Source: UBA6019 sp035535055
GTDB lineage: Bacteria; Chloroflexota; Dormibacteria; Dormibacterales; Dormibacteraceae
Direction: 5' to 3'
DNA length: 64,000 nt
Assembly (NCBI GenBank): GCA_035535055.1
Contig: DATLQT010000071.1
Span: forward strand, 1 to 64,000
In this document: in pieces, positions 1 to 8,352 of the stretch
Layout of the letters: each line of letters begins with the position of its first letter
How positions within the stretch are numbered: the stretch's first letter is position 1
Notes under the pieces: generated by a model
What the model was told of the DNA's origin: nothing
What the model saw: the letters and a program-made list of their open reading frames with translations, nothing else
The model's database searches: none
Position numbers and translations under genes: made by a program

Positions 1-1971
1 GTCCTGATGGGCGTCACCGGCAGTGGAAAGACCAACGTGATGGCCTGGGCCATCGAGCAGCTGGCGCGACCGGTGCTGGTGCTGAGCCCGAACAAAACGC
101 TGGCGGCGCAGCTCTGGGCCGAGTTCCGCCGGCTCTTCCCAGACAACGCCGTCGAGTACTTCGTCAGTTATTACGACTACTACCAGCCCGAGGCCTACAT
201 CGCCCGCAGCGACACCTACATCGAGAAGGACTCGAGCCGCAACGAGGAGATCGACCGCCTCCGCCATGCCACCACCCAGGCGCTGCTGACGCGCCGCGAC
301 GTGATCGTCGTCGCCAGCGTCAGCTGCATCTATGGCATCGGGTCGCCCGAGGACTACATGGGTGAGTCACTGGAGATCGCGAAGGGGTCGACCCTGCGCC
401 GCGAGATGTTCCTGCGCAAGCTCACCGAGCTGCAGTACGAGCGCAACGATTACGACCTCGGCCGGCTCCGCTTCCGGGTCCGCGGCGACGTCGTCGACCT
501 GGTGCCCGCCTACGAGGATCGAGTCATGCGGGTCGAGTTCTTCGGGGACGAGATCGAGCGGATCCTCGAGATGGACGGCACCACCGGCGAGATCCTCGGC
601 TCCCGGGAGGATCTCCAGGTCTTCCCGGCCACCCACTACGTCACCCCCGCCGCCAAGCTCGAGCTTGCCCTGGCCGACATCGAGGTCGAGCTCGAGGACC
701 GGGTGAAGTGGTTCGAGGAGCACGACCGGCTGCTGGAGGCGCAGCGGATCCGCCAGCGGACCATGTTCGATCTCGAGATGTTGCGCGAGACGGGCACCTG
801 CGCCGGCGTCGAGAACTATTCCCGCCACCTGACCCGCCGACAGCCGGGCGAGGCGCCGTACACGCTCCTCGACTTCCTGCCCGACGACACGCTGATCTTC
901 GTCGACGAGTCGCACGTGGCCGTCCCCCAGGTCGGCGCGATGCTGGGGGGCGACCGCTCTCGGAAGGGGCCGCTGGTCGAGTACGGATTCCGGCTGCCCT
1001 CCGCCTTCGACAACCGGCCGCTCTCCTTCGACGAATGGGAGCAGCGCGTCCAGCAGGTCGTCTACGTGTCCGCGACGCCCGGCCCCTACGAGCTCCGGCG
1101 GTCGGAGCGGAGCGTCGAGATGATCGTCCGGCCGACGGGCCTGGTGGACCCCGTGATCCAGGTCCGCCAGAGCGAGGGCCAGGTGGACGACCTCATCGCC
1201 GAGGTCCGCCGGCGCGCCGTGGCCGGCCAGCGGTCGCTGGTGACCACTCTCACCAAGCGGTTCGCCGAGGATCTCACCGACTACATGAAGGAGATGGGCC
1301 TGCGGGTCAACTACATCCACTCCGACATCGACACCATGGAGCGGATCGAGATCCTCCGCGACCTCCGCCTGGGCACCTTCGACGTGCTGGTCGGGATCAA
1401 CCTGCTGCGGGAGGGTCTGGACCTTCCCGAGGTGTCCTTCATCGCCATCTTGGACGCCGACAAAGAGGGCTACCTGCGCTCCTTCCGTTCCTTCATCCAG
1501 ATCATCGGGCGGGCGGCCCGTAACGTCGACGGCCACGTCGTCATGTACGCCGACAAGATCACCGACTCGATGCGCGAGGCGATCGACGAGACCGACCGCC
1601 GCCGCGGCATCCAGGTCGCCTACAACACCGAGCACGGGATCACGCCGGCCACGGTCATCAAGGCGATCTACAACCTGCAGATCGAAAAGGCCGAGATCGC
1701 CGCCGACGCGGCCGACCTGGCCGGGGCTGCCGGCCTGCCCCGCGAGGACCTGATCGCCATCGTCCGCGACCTCGAGAAGGAGATGAGGCGGCTCTCGCGC
1801 GAATTGGCCTACGAGGACGCGGCAAAGGTCCGGGACCGGATCATCGCGCTGCGCCGTCGGATCGCTGGCGAGGAGTCGGGAGAGGACGACGCGGACGTCG
1901 CGCTCGCCATCGCGGCCGCCCCCAAGAAGCGTGTCGCCACCTCGCGCTACCGCGGCCGGGCTCGGCACTAG
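1..1971 (+). CDS. uvrB: UvrABC system protein B (5' end missing)
   Basis: This is the DNA-damage recognition helicase of nucleotide excision repair. It receives lesions from UvrA and recruits UvrC. The reading frame is already open at base 1, so the first few dozen residues lie outside the window. It begins just before the Walker A motif GVTGSGKT and continues with the beta-hairpin region rich in tyrosine (YYDYYQPEAYI), the DEAD-like DESH box, helicase motif VI (QIIGRAARN) and a C-terminal UVR domain (EKEMRRLSREL) that binds UvrC. About 656 residues are present, close to the normal 660-700. uvrA lies 0.9 kb downstream and uvrC at 10.7 kb, so the whole excision complex is encoded here. Confidence 0.98.
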   Translation, partial: VLMGVTGSGKTNVMAWAIEQLARPVLVLSPNKTLAAQLWAEFRRLFPDNAVEYFVSYYDYYQPEAYIARSDTYIEKDSSRNEEIDRLRHATTQALLTRRDVIVVASVSCIYGIGSPEDYMGESLEIAKGSTLRREMFLRKLTELQYERNDYDLGRLRFRVRGDVVDLVPAYEDRVMRVEFFGDEIERILEMDGTTGEILGSREDLQVFPATHYVTPAAKLELALADIEVELEDRVKWFEEHDRLLEAQRIRQRTMFDLEMLRETGTCAGVENYSRHLTRRQPGEAPYTLLDFLPDDTLIFVDESHVAVPQVGAMLGGDRSRKGPLVEYGFRLPSAFDNRPLSFDEWEQRVQQVVYVSATPGPYELRRSERSVEMIVRPTGLVDPVIQVRQSEGQVDDLIAEVRRRAVAGQRSLVTTLTKRFAEDLTDYMKEMGLRVNYIHSDIDTMERIEILRDLRLGTFDVLVGINLLREGLDLPEVSFIAILDADKEGYLRSFRSFIQIIGRAARNVDGHVVMYADKITDSMREAIDETDRRRGIQVAYNTEHGITPATVIKAIYNLQIEKAEIAADAADLAGAAGLPREDLIAIVRDLEKEMRRLSRELAYEDAAKVRDRIIALRRRIAGEESGEDDADVALAIAAAPKKRVATSRYRGRARH

Positions 1972-1974
1972 GCC

Positions 1975-2418
1975 TTGGCCACCTGGCTGGAGCTCTTCAA
2001 GAGGGGCGAGGGACACCCCGCCCGCGGCGGCTGGGCCGAGCCCTACGGCATCCGGGTCACCACCGTCGAGGCGGGCCACGTGGTGCTCGAGTTCGATGCC
2101 TCCGAAAAACATCACCAGCCGAACGGCGTCGTCCAGGGCGGGGTGCTGACGGCGATCGCCGATGCCGCCATGGGGATGGCCGGGATGACGGTCCAGGAGA
2201 TCGGCTGGGCGAACACGACCATCGAGCTCAAGATCAACTTCATCCGGCCGGTGATCCGCGGCCTGGTCAAGGCCGAGGGCCGGGTCGTCCAGGCCGGGAA
2301 GACGGTGCTCTTCTTGGAGGCCAGCGTCACCAACGAGGACGGCAAGCTGGCCGCGCTGGCGACCTCCTCGGTGCTCGCCTTCCGGCAGCCGGCGCGCGAG
2401 CACACCCGCGCCGAATGA
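1975..2418 (+). CDS. PaaI-family hotdog thioesterase (copy 1)
   Basis: This 147-residue protein has the PaaI/YbgC-like hotdog pattern: HHQPNGVVQGGVLTAIADAAMG, then a beta-rich half with INFIRPV. The family hydrolyses acyl-CoA thioesters, often aryl- or hydroxyaryl-CoA. The start is TTG three bases after the uvrB stop, so translation is probably coupled to uvrB. The catalytic acidic residue of PaaI enzymes falls in the segment after the GG turn (IADAAMG). A second, related copy follows 19 bases downstream, suggesting an old tandem duplication. The substrate cannot be told from sequence. Confidence 0.85.
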   Translation: MATWLELFKRGEGHPARGGWAEPYGIRVTTVEAGHVVLEFDASEKHHQPNGVVQGGVLTAIADAAMGMAGMTVQEIGWANTTIELKINFIRPVIRGLVKAEGRVVQAGKTVLFLEASVTNEDGKLAALATSSVLAFRQPAREHTRAE

Positions 2419-2437
2419 GGCAAGGCCTGGGCTCTTG

Positions 2438-2857
2438 ATGCAGGACCGGATCCAGCGGATGCTCGACGGCCACGAGTCACGCTCGCCGGCCTGGCGCTGG
2501 CTCGGCATAAAGCTTGTCGAGGCCGAGGCCGGGCGGACGCTGCTGGAGATGAAGGTCACCGAGGAGATGCGCAACCACGGCGGCGTCTGCCACGGCGGCT
2601 TCCTGGGCACGCTGGCAGACTCGGCCATGGGCTCGGCGATGGCCACCGTCCTGCCCGAGGGGGAGCGTCACCTGAGCTTCGACCTCAAGCTGAGCTTCAT
2701 GCGGCCGGTGGAGATCGGGGCCACCGTGCGATGCACCGGCACCGTGATCCACTCCGGCCGCCGGACCGGCGTCTGCGAGAGCCGGCTGGAGGTGGGGGGC
2801 GAGCTGGTCGGGACCGGGTCGGCGAGTTTCATCGTCTACCTCCCGGAGAACACTTAA
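2438..2857 (+). CDS. PaaI-family hotdog thioesterase (copy 2)
   Basis: This 139-residue hotdog-fold protein parallels its upstream neighbour: NHGGVCHGGFLGTLADSAMG aligns with the HQPNGVVQGG segment, and LSFMRPVEIG with INFIRPVIRG. I use the ATG at 2438; a TTG immediately before it is also possible. Both copies lie between uvrB and uvrA on the same strand with very short gaps, so they probably ride on the repair transcript. Identity between the copies is visibly low outside the core, so they may act on different acyl-CoA thioesters or form a heteromer. Function beyond 'acyl-CoA thioesterase' is not supported. Confidence 0.85.
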   Translation: MQDRIQRMLDGHESRSPAWRWLGIKLVEAEAGRTLLEMKVTEEMRNHGGVCHGGFLGTLADSAMGSAMATVLPEGERHLSFDLKLSFMRPVEIGATVRCTGTVIHSGRRTGVCESRLEVGGELVGTGSASFIVYLPENT

Positions 2858-2859
2858 GC

Positions 2860-5796
2860 GTGCCCATCGACAGGATCACCATCCGCGGTGCCCGCGAGCA
2901 CAACCTCAAGGGCGTCGACCTCGTCATCCCCCGCGACAAGCTGGTCGTATTCACCGGCCTCAGCGGCTCCGGCAAGTCGTCGCTCGCCTTCGACACCATC
3001 TACGCCGAGGGACAGCGGCGCTACGTAGAGTCCCTCTCCTCCTACGCCCGCCAGTTCCTGGGCCAGATGGAAAAGCCCGACGTGGACGTCATCGAAGGCC
3101 TCTCGCCGGCGATCTCGATCGACCAGAAGGGAACCTCCAAGAACCCGCGCTCCACGGTCGGCACCGTCACCGAGGTTTACGACTACCTGCGGCTGCTGTT
3201 CGCCCGGATCGGCCGGCCTCACTGCCCGGTCTGCGGGCGGCCGATCGCCAAGCAGACGGTCGACCAGATGGCGGACCAGGTCGAAAAGCAGCCCGCGGGC
3301 ACCCGGCTGATGGTCCTGGGTCCGGTCGTGCGCGGCCGCAAGGGCGAATACCTCTCGCTGCTGGAGGACCTCCGCAAGGGCGGTTTTGTCAGGGTCCGGG
3401 TCGACGGGCAGATCTACACCCTCGACGAGACCATCCCACTGGAGAAGAACAAAAAGCACGACATCGAGGTGGTCGTCGACCGCCTGGTCCTGGGCAGCGA
3501 CCAGCGCACCCGCTTGGTGGACTCGCTCGAGACCGCGCTCCGGCTCGGCCAGGGCTCGGTGCTCTTGGTTCCTGTAGATGGCGGAGAGGAGCGGCTCATG
3601 TCGCAGAACTTCTCCTGCGCTTACGACGGCACCAGCGTCCCCGAGCCGGAGCCCCGCAACTTCTCATTCAACACCCCGCACGGGGCCTGCCCGACCTGCA
3701 CCGGCCTGGGCACCCGGCTGGTCGCCGATGGCGACCTGGTCGTGCCCGACCCGAGCCTATCGCTGGCGGAGGGCGCAATCGCGCCCTGGAGCAAGTCGAA
3801 CTTCTTCTACCCCGAGCTGCTGGAGGCGGTCTGCAAGCACTTCAAGATCGATATGGGCAAGCCCTGGTCGAAGCTGACCGCCGAGCAACACAAGGTGCTG
3901 CTGGAAGGAACCGGCAGGGACAAGATCCGCTTCATCTACACCAACCAGTACCGGCACAAGCGCTGGTACGAGGCAACCTTCGAGGGCATCCTCGCCAACA
4001 TCACGCGGCGCCACGCCGAGACCGAGAGCGAGTTCGTCAGGGAGGAGCTGGAGAAGTACATGAGCCACAAGCCGTGCCCCACCTGCAAGGGGCAGCGGCT
4101 GAAGCCGGAGTCGCTGGCGGTCACCGTGGCGGACCGCAACATCGCCCAGGTCTGCCAGCTCTCGGTGTCGGCGGCGATCGACTTCTTCGAGTCGCTGCGG
4201 CTCGACGAGCGCGACCAGCTGATCGCGCGCGGCATCCTGAAGGAGATCGGCGAGCGGCTCCAGTTCCTGATCGACGTCGGCCTCGAGTACCTGACCGTCG
4301 ACCGGGCGGCGAATTCGCTCTCCGGCGGTGAGTCGCAGCGGATCCGGCTAGCGACCCAGATCGGCTCCAAGCTGATGGGCGTCCTCTACATCCTCGACGA
4401 GCCGTCCATCGGCCTCCACCAGCGGGACAACCGCAAGCTGATCTCCACCCTGATCAAGCTCCGCGACCTGGGCAACACCCTGATCGTCGTCGAGCACGAC
4501 GAGGACACCATCCGGACGGCCGATTACCTGGTGGACATCGGCCCCGGCGCCGGCGAGCACGGCGGCGAGATCATCGCCGCCGGCACCGTCGAGGAGGTGC
4601 TCGCCCATCCGGACTCACTCACGGCCCAGTTCCTGCGCGGCGACCGCGAGGTCCCCGTTCCACGCCGGCGGCTGCCGGGAAACGGCAAGAAGCTGGTCGT
4701 CAGGGGCGCCAGCGAGAACAACCTGAAGGGGATCGACGTCGAGATCCCGCTCGGCTGCTTCGTGGCGGTCACCGGCGTCTCCGGTTCGGGCAAGTCCTCG
4801 CTGATCACCGACATCCTCAGCCGACGGCTGGGCCAGTACTTCTACCGGGCCAAGGAAAAGCCGGGCGCGCACCGCGCCATCGAGGGCCTGCAACACATCG
4901 ACAAGGTCATCGACATCGACCAGTCGCCGATCGGCCGGACGCCGCGCTCCAACCCGGCCACCTACACCGGGCTCTGGACGCCGCTGCGTGACCTCTTCGC
5001 GGCGTTGCCGGAGGCCAAGATGCGCGGCTACAAGGCCGGCCGGTTCTCCTTCAACGTCCCCAACCAGGGCCGCTGCGAGGCGTGCAAGGGCGACGGAATC
5101 ATCCAGATCGAGATGCACTTCCTCCCCGACGTCTTCGTTCCCTGCGAGGTCTGCCACGGCACCCGCTACAACCGCGAGGTGCAGGAGATCAAGTTCCGTG
5201 GCCACTCGATCTCCGACGTCCTCGATCAGACGGTGGACGAGGCGATCGAGACCTTCGAGAACGTTCCCCGGATCCGGGCCAAGCTGCGGACGCTGCAGGA
5301 CGTGGGGCTCGGCTATATCCGGCTCGGCCAGCCCTCGACCCAGCTCTCCGGCGGCGAGGCGCAGCGGGTGAAGCTCTCGACCGAGCTCAGCCGGCGCGAC
5401 ACCGGGAAGACGTTTTACATCCTCGACGAGCCGACCACCGGGCTTCACTACGCCGACGTCGAGCGGCTGCTCCAGGTCCTCCACCGGCTGGTCGAGCAGG
5501 GCAACACCGTGGTTGTCATCGAGCACAACCTGGAGGTCTTGAAGACGGCCGACTGGATGATTGATCTCGGCCCCGAGGGAGGCGAGAAGGGCGGCTACCT
5601 GGTCGCCACCGGCACCCCTGAGGAGCTGGCGGTAAACCCGGCCTCCTACACCGGCCAGTACCTGCGACCGATCCTCGAAAAGGCCGGCACGCTCCTGCCG
5701 AGTTCGGCCAGGAGCCTCAACGGGCGGGGCAAGTGGGCGGCCAGGAGCGCCGCCAAGACCTCGGGCAGGACGACTGTGTCCGGCACCGCGAGGTAG
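2860..5796 (+). CDS. uvrA: UvrABC system protein A
   Basis: UvrA is the ATPase that scans DNA for damage and loads UvrB. The GTG at 2860 gives the classical start (VPIDRITIRGAREHNLKG) three bases after the preceding stop. Both ABC modules are complete: Walker A GLSGSGKSS and GVSGSGKSS, signature motifs SGGESQRI and SGGEAQRV, and Walker B LYILDEPSIGLH and FYILDEPTTGLH. The CxxC zinc modules are present (CPVC, CPTC, CEAC...CEVC). The protein is 978 residues, a little longer than usual. After the normal ending (YTGQYLRP) it carries about 45 extra residues of Ser/Arg/Ala-rich sequence that are antisense to the end of the gene on the other strand. Confidence 0.98.
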   Translation: MPIDRITIRGAREHNLKGVDLVIPRDKLVVFTGLSGSGKSSLAFDTIYAEGQRRYVESLSSYARQFLGQMEKPDVDVIEGLSPAISIDQKGTSKNPRSTVGTVTEVYDYLRLLFARIGRPHCPVCGRPIAKQTVDQMADQVEKQPAGTRLMVLGPVVRGRKGEYLSLLEDLRKGGFVRVRVDGQIYTLDETIPLEKNKKHDIEVVVDRLVLGSDQRTRLVDSLETALRLGQGSVLLVPVDGGEERLMSQNFSCAYDGTSVPEPEPRNFSFNTPHGACPTCTGLGTRLVADGDLVVPDPSLSLAEGAIAPWSKSNFFYPELLEAVCKHFKIDMGKPWSKLTAEQHKVLLEGTGRDKIRFIYTNQYRHKRWYEATFEGILANITRRHAETESEFVREELEKYMSHKPCPTCKGQRLKPESLAVTVADRNIAQVCQLSVSAAIDFFESLRLDERDQLIARGILKEIGERLQFLIDVGLEYLTVDRAANSLSGGESQRIRLATQIGSKLMGVLYILDEPSIGLHQRDNRKLISTLIKLRDLGNTLIVVEHDEDTIRTADYLVDIGPGAGEHGGEIIAAGTVEEVLAHPDSLTAQFLRGDREVPVPRRRLPGNGKKLVVRGASENNLKGIDVEIPLGCFVAVTGVSGSGKSSLITDILSRRLGQYFYRAKEKPGAHRAIEGLQHIDKVIDIDQSPIGRTPRSNPATYTGLWTPLRDLFAALPEAKMRGYKAGRFSFNVPNQGRCEACKGDGIIQIEMHFLPDVFVPCEVCHGTRYNREVQEIKFRGHSISDVLDQTVDEAIETFENVPRIRAKLRTLQDVGLGYIRLGQPSTQLSGGEAQRVKLSTELSRRDTGKTFYILDEPTTGLHYADVERLLQVLHRLVEQGNTVVVIEHNLEVLKTADWMIDLGPEGGEKGGYLVATGTPEELAVNPASYTGQYLRPILEKAGTLLPSSARSLNGRGKWAARSAAKTSGRTTVSGTAR

Positions 5797-7379
5797 CGCG
5801 GCTCCCAGGTCGGGCCGAACTTGGCCTTGAACTTGCTGAGCGTCCGCCCCGAGCGGAAGCGGTCGAGGCGGCCATAGACCCGGCTCAAAAGGTTGTTGCC
5901 GGCAGAGGCGGGAAAGCCGCTGAGGGACATCGGGGCGACGCCAAGACTGACCTCCGCCCGGCCCTGCCGCTGCGCCTCCTCGAGCGAGTGGACGATCAGC
6001 GCCTCCATCAGGCCGTTGAGCGCGTCCGGCCGGCGTCGCATCAGGTCCAGCGTCCAGCCTGATCGCGCCGGCACCGGCAGCCAGGTCACGAACCCGAGCA
6101 GCTCACCGCCCTGCGCGAAGGCGAGGCCCGTGGTCGTGGCCGGGTCCCGGAGGGTTTCCAGGGTGCCGAGGCTAAAGCGCATCTCCGGCCCCTTGCCGCT
6201 TCGGAGCCAGGTAGCGGAGACCGCCCAGAGCTGGTCCGAGTGCTGTGCCCACGCCTCCGGCCCGGGCAGGAATTCAAAGCGGATGCCCTCCCGCTCACAA
6301 CGGCGAACCGCGTAACGGAGGTCCGCCTTCTCCTTCCCGCCGAGACTGAAGCCGGCGGGCCGGACGACCGCGTCGGAGCCGACCGGCACCAGCCGGTAGC
6401 CGAGCCGGCGGTAGAGGTCGGGGTTCTCGGCCTCGTAGAAGGCGCAGACCCAGTCGTGGCGCTCGCAGTGCCCGGCGAACGCCTCCACCGCGGCGCCGGC
6501 AAGCTCGGGCGGCCCGATCGGGTCGCCGAGAGCGATGGCCACCCGGCGGGTGACCTCGTAGGCCACGGCGACCTCCGGCCCGGACCAGAAGAGCTGGGTG
6601 CCGGCGAGTGCGAGCCAGGAGACGGGGTTGTGCCCGTGGGCCTGGAGGACCTTGCGTAGCGAGTGCGGGTCGTTGCCGGCTGCAGCCTGGAGGACCACCG
6701 GTCGCAGCAGCTGGAAGAGCCCGACCAAGACCAAGAACCCGGCGACGGCCGGGATCGAGTCCAAGAACCAGCGGGCGCGGTCGGTCAGCGGGTCGTAGGC
6801 CGAGGCCAGCCCGGCCAGCACGGTGCCGGTGAGGTGGTTGATGGTCAGTCCGGGCTGGAAACCGCCGGCGAGCTCCTTTTCGAGGAGCAGGCTGCCGAGG
6901 AAGGCGTAGAGCGCCGCCAGTCCGACGGCGGCGCCGATCGTCAGCAGTCCTCGGCGGATGCCGACCGGGTCGGACTCGGCCCGGAAGAAGCGGCGCATCC
7001 AGAAGATGCCCACCAGGACCCAGAGCGAGAGGACCGCGGCCTCCACGTCGAGTCCTTTGACGAGGTGGATAACGAGAGATGCGGCGAGCACCAGGCAGGT
7101 GATCAGCCAGGCCACGCGCTTGCCCCGCGCGATTCCTCGGGCGAGGAGGATCAGCGCCAGGCCGGCGACCACGCTCGCCGTCCTGCCGGTGAGGACGACC
7201 CCGGTCGGCACCACGCTCTCGACCAGGCGGTCGCTCAGGGGGTGGCGGACCAGCAGCGTCTCCACCACGTCGAAGGCTCCGATCATCACCAGGAAGCCAG
7301 CGAAGAAGCGCCGGATCCTTCGGGCATCGTGACGACCGGAGAGGAGGAGGTCGGCCGGTGGGTGCTGCAATGCTGACAT
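5646..7379 (-). CDS. MprF-like membrane protein with DUF2156 aminoacyltransferase domain
   Basis: This is a 577-residue protein with about six hydrophobic helices in the first 220 residues, then a soluble C-terminal domain typical of DUF2156/MprF (LSLGVAPMSLSG, SKFKAKFGPTWEPRYL). MprF and LysX enzymes transfer an amino acid from aminoacyl-tRNA to phosphatidylglycerol, lowering membrane negative charge and raising resistance to cationic peptides. The N-terminal helices are fewer than in full-length MprF, so the flippase half may be reduced. It is convergent with uvrA and overlaps it by 151 bases. It is divergent from the hydrolase at 7468 with a roughly 90-base intergenic region. Confidence 0.85.
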   Translation of the reverse strand: MSALQHPPADLLLSGRHDARRIRRFFAGFLVMIGAFDVVETLLVRHPLSDRLVESVVPTGVVLTGRTASVVAGLALILLARGIARGKRVAWLITCLVLAASLVIHLVKGLDVEAAVLSLWVLVGIFWMRRFFRAESDPVGIRRGLLTIGAAVGLAALYAFLGSLLLEKELAGGFQPGLTINHLTGTVLAGLASAYDPLTDRARWFLDSIPAVAGFLVLVGLFQLLRPVVLQAAAGNDPHSLRKVLQAHGHNPVSWLALAGTQLFWSGPEVAVAYEVTRRVAIALGDPIGPPELAGAAVEAFAGHCERHDWVCAFYEAENPDLYRRLGYRLVPVGSDAVVRPAGFSLGGKEKADLRYAVRRCEREGIRFEFLPGPEAWAQHSDQLWAVSATWLRSGKGPEMRFSLGTLETLRDPATTTGLAFAQGGELLGFVTWLPVPARSGWTLDLMRRRPDALNGLMEALIVHSLEEAQRQGRAEVSLGVAPMSLSGFPASAGNNLLSRVYGRLDRFRSGRTLSKFKAKFGPTWEPRYLAVPDTVVLPEVLAALLAAHLPRPLRLLAELGRSVPAFSRIGRRYWPV

Positions 7380-7467
7380 CGGTGAAGCTGCCGATTACAG
7401 CTATACCCGCTCTTACACCCCGGGCGCGGGGAACGCCGGGCTTGTAGGAGTGCTACGAATACGGAGC

Positions 7468-8352
7468 ATGCGGGAGGTGGACGTCGACCTCGGCGGACCG
7501 GTCCACTATGCCGACCACGGCGGCGAGGGCAGCCCGCTGGTCCTCCTCCACGGCCTCGGGGGCAGCCGGCTCAACTGGATGGCGGTGGCGCCCGGGCTCG
7601 CGCGTCAACACCGCGTCTACGCGCTCGAGTACATCGGCCACGGCCTGACGCCGCTGGCAGGCCGGAAGGCGAACCTGGCCGGGCACCGGCGGGTCATCGA
7701 CCTCTTCCTAGAGCGCGTGGTCGGGCGCCCGGCGACCCTGGTCGGCAACTCAACCGGCGGCCACCTGGCGATCGTCGAGGCCGCTCTGGCGCCGGAGAAG
7801 GTCTCCGGCCTGGTCCTGGTCGACCCGGCTGTGCCGGTGCCGGTGGGCGAAATGGCCATCCCCTCCACGGCGGCGATGGCTCTGGCGCCACTGCTGGTGC
7901 GCGGGCTCGGCGAGGCGGTGATGAAGGCCAGCGCTGGCCGCACCACCTCCGAGCAGGCGGTCTATCGCACGCTCAAGATGGTGTCTGCCGACTACTCGCG
8001 GATCCCGGCCGAGGTGATCCAGGCCCACCTCGAGGCGCACCGGCCGCGGCACGGCGACGCCGAGGCCAGCGCGGCCTTCCTCCAGACCGGTCGCTCCCTT
8101 CTGATCAACAACCTGCGCCGTTCGAGCTTCTACGCCAAGGCGAGGCGCGTCCGCGCGCCGGCGCTGGTGGTGCAGGGCTCCAAGGACCGGCTGGTTCCGA
8201 TGGCGGCGATCCGCAAACTGCTCGAGGTCCGGCCCGATTGGGAGCTGCACGTCTTCGAAGGCCTTGGCCACGTGCCGATGATGGAGGACCCAGCGGCCTT
8301 CAACGAGGTGGTGCTCGGCTGGCTGGCCGGGCGAGGTCGGGCGGCGGCTTGA
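7468..8352 (+). CDS. alpha/beta-hydrolase fold protein
   Basis: This 294-residue protein has a typical hydrolase layout: oxyanion segment LHGLGGSRLNW, nucleophile elbow GNSTGGHLA (serine), acid-bearing segment VQGSKDRLVP and the catalytic histidine in EGLGHVPMMEDP. It probably acts on an ester, lactone or similar small substrate in the cytoplasm; no signal peptide is visible. The ATG at 7468 is used; a GTG at 7450 would add six residues. Its stop overlaps the start of the decayed two-domain reductase that follows (TTGA), so the two probably formed an operon. The neighbour hints at lipid or acyl metabolism, but the substrate is unknown. Confidence 0.85.
   Translation: MREVDVDLGGPVHYADHGGEGSPLVLLHGLGGSRLNWMAVAPGLARQHRVYALEYIGHGLTPLAGRKANLAGHRRVIDLFLERVVGRPATLVGNSTGGHLAIVEAALAPEKVSGLVLVDPAVPVPVGEMAIPSTAAMALAPLLVRGLGEAVMKASAGRTTSEQAVYRTLKMVSADYSRIPAEVIQAHLEAHRPRHGDAEASAAFLQTGRSLLINNLRRSSFYAKARRVRAPALVVQGSKDRLVPMAAIRKLLEVRPDWELHVFEGLGHVPMMEDPAAFNEVVLGWLAGRGRAAA

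Noticed and set aside
367..2646. Long open minus-strand frame (759 codons) antisense to uvrB and the thioesterases
   Set aside because: Its translation is low-complexity Arg/Gly/Asp/Leu-rich and mirrors the codons of the plus-strand genes; it is a by-product of high GC.
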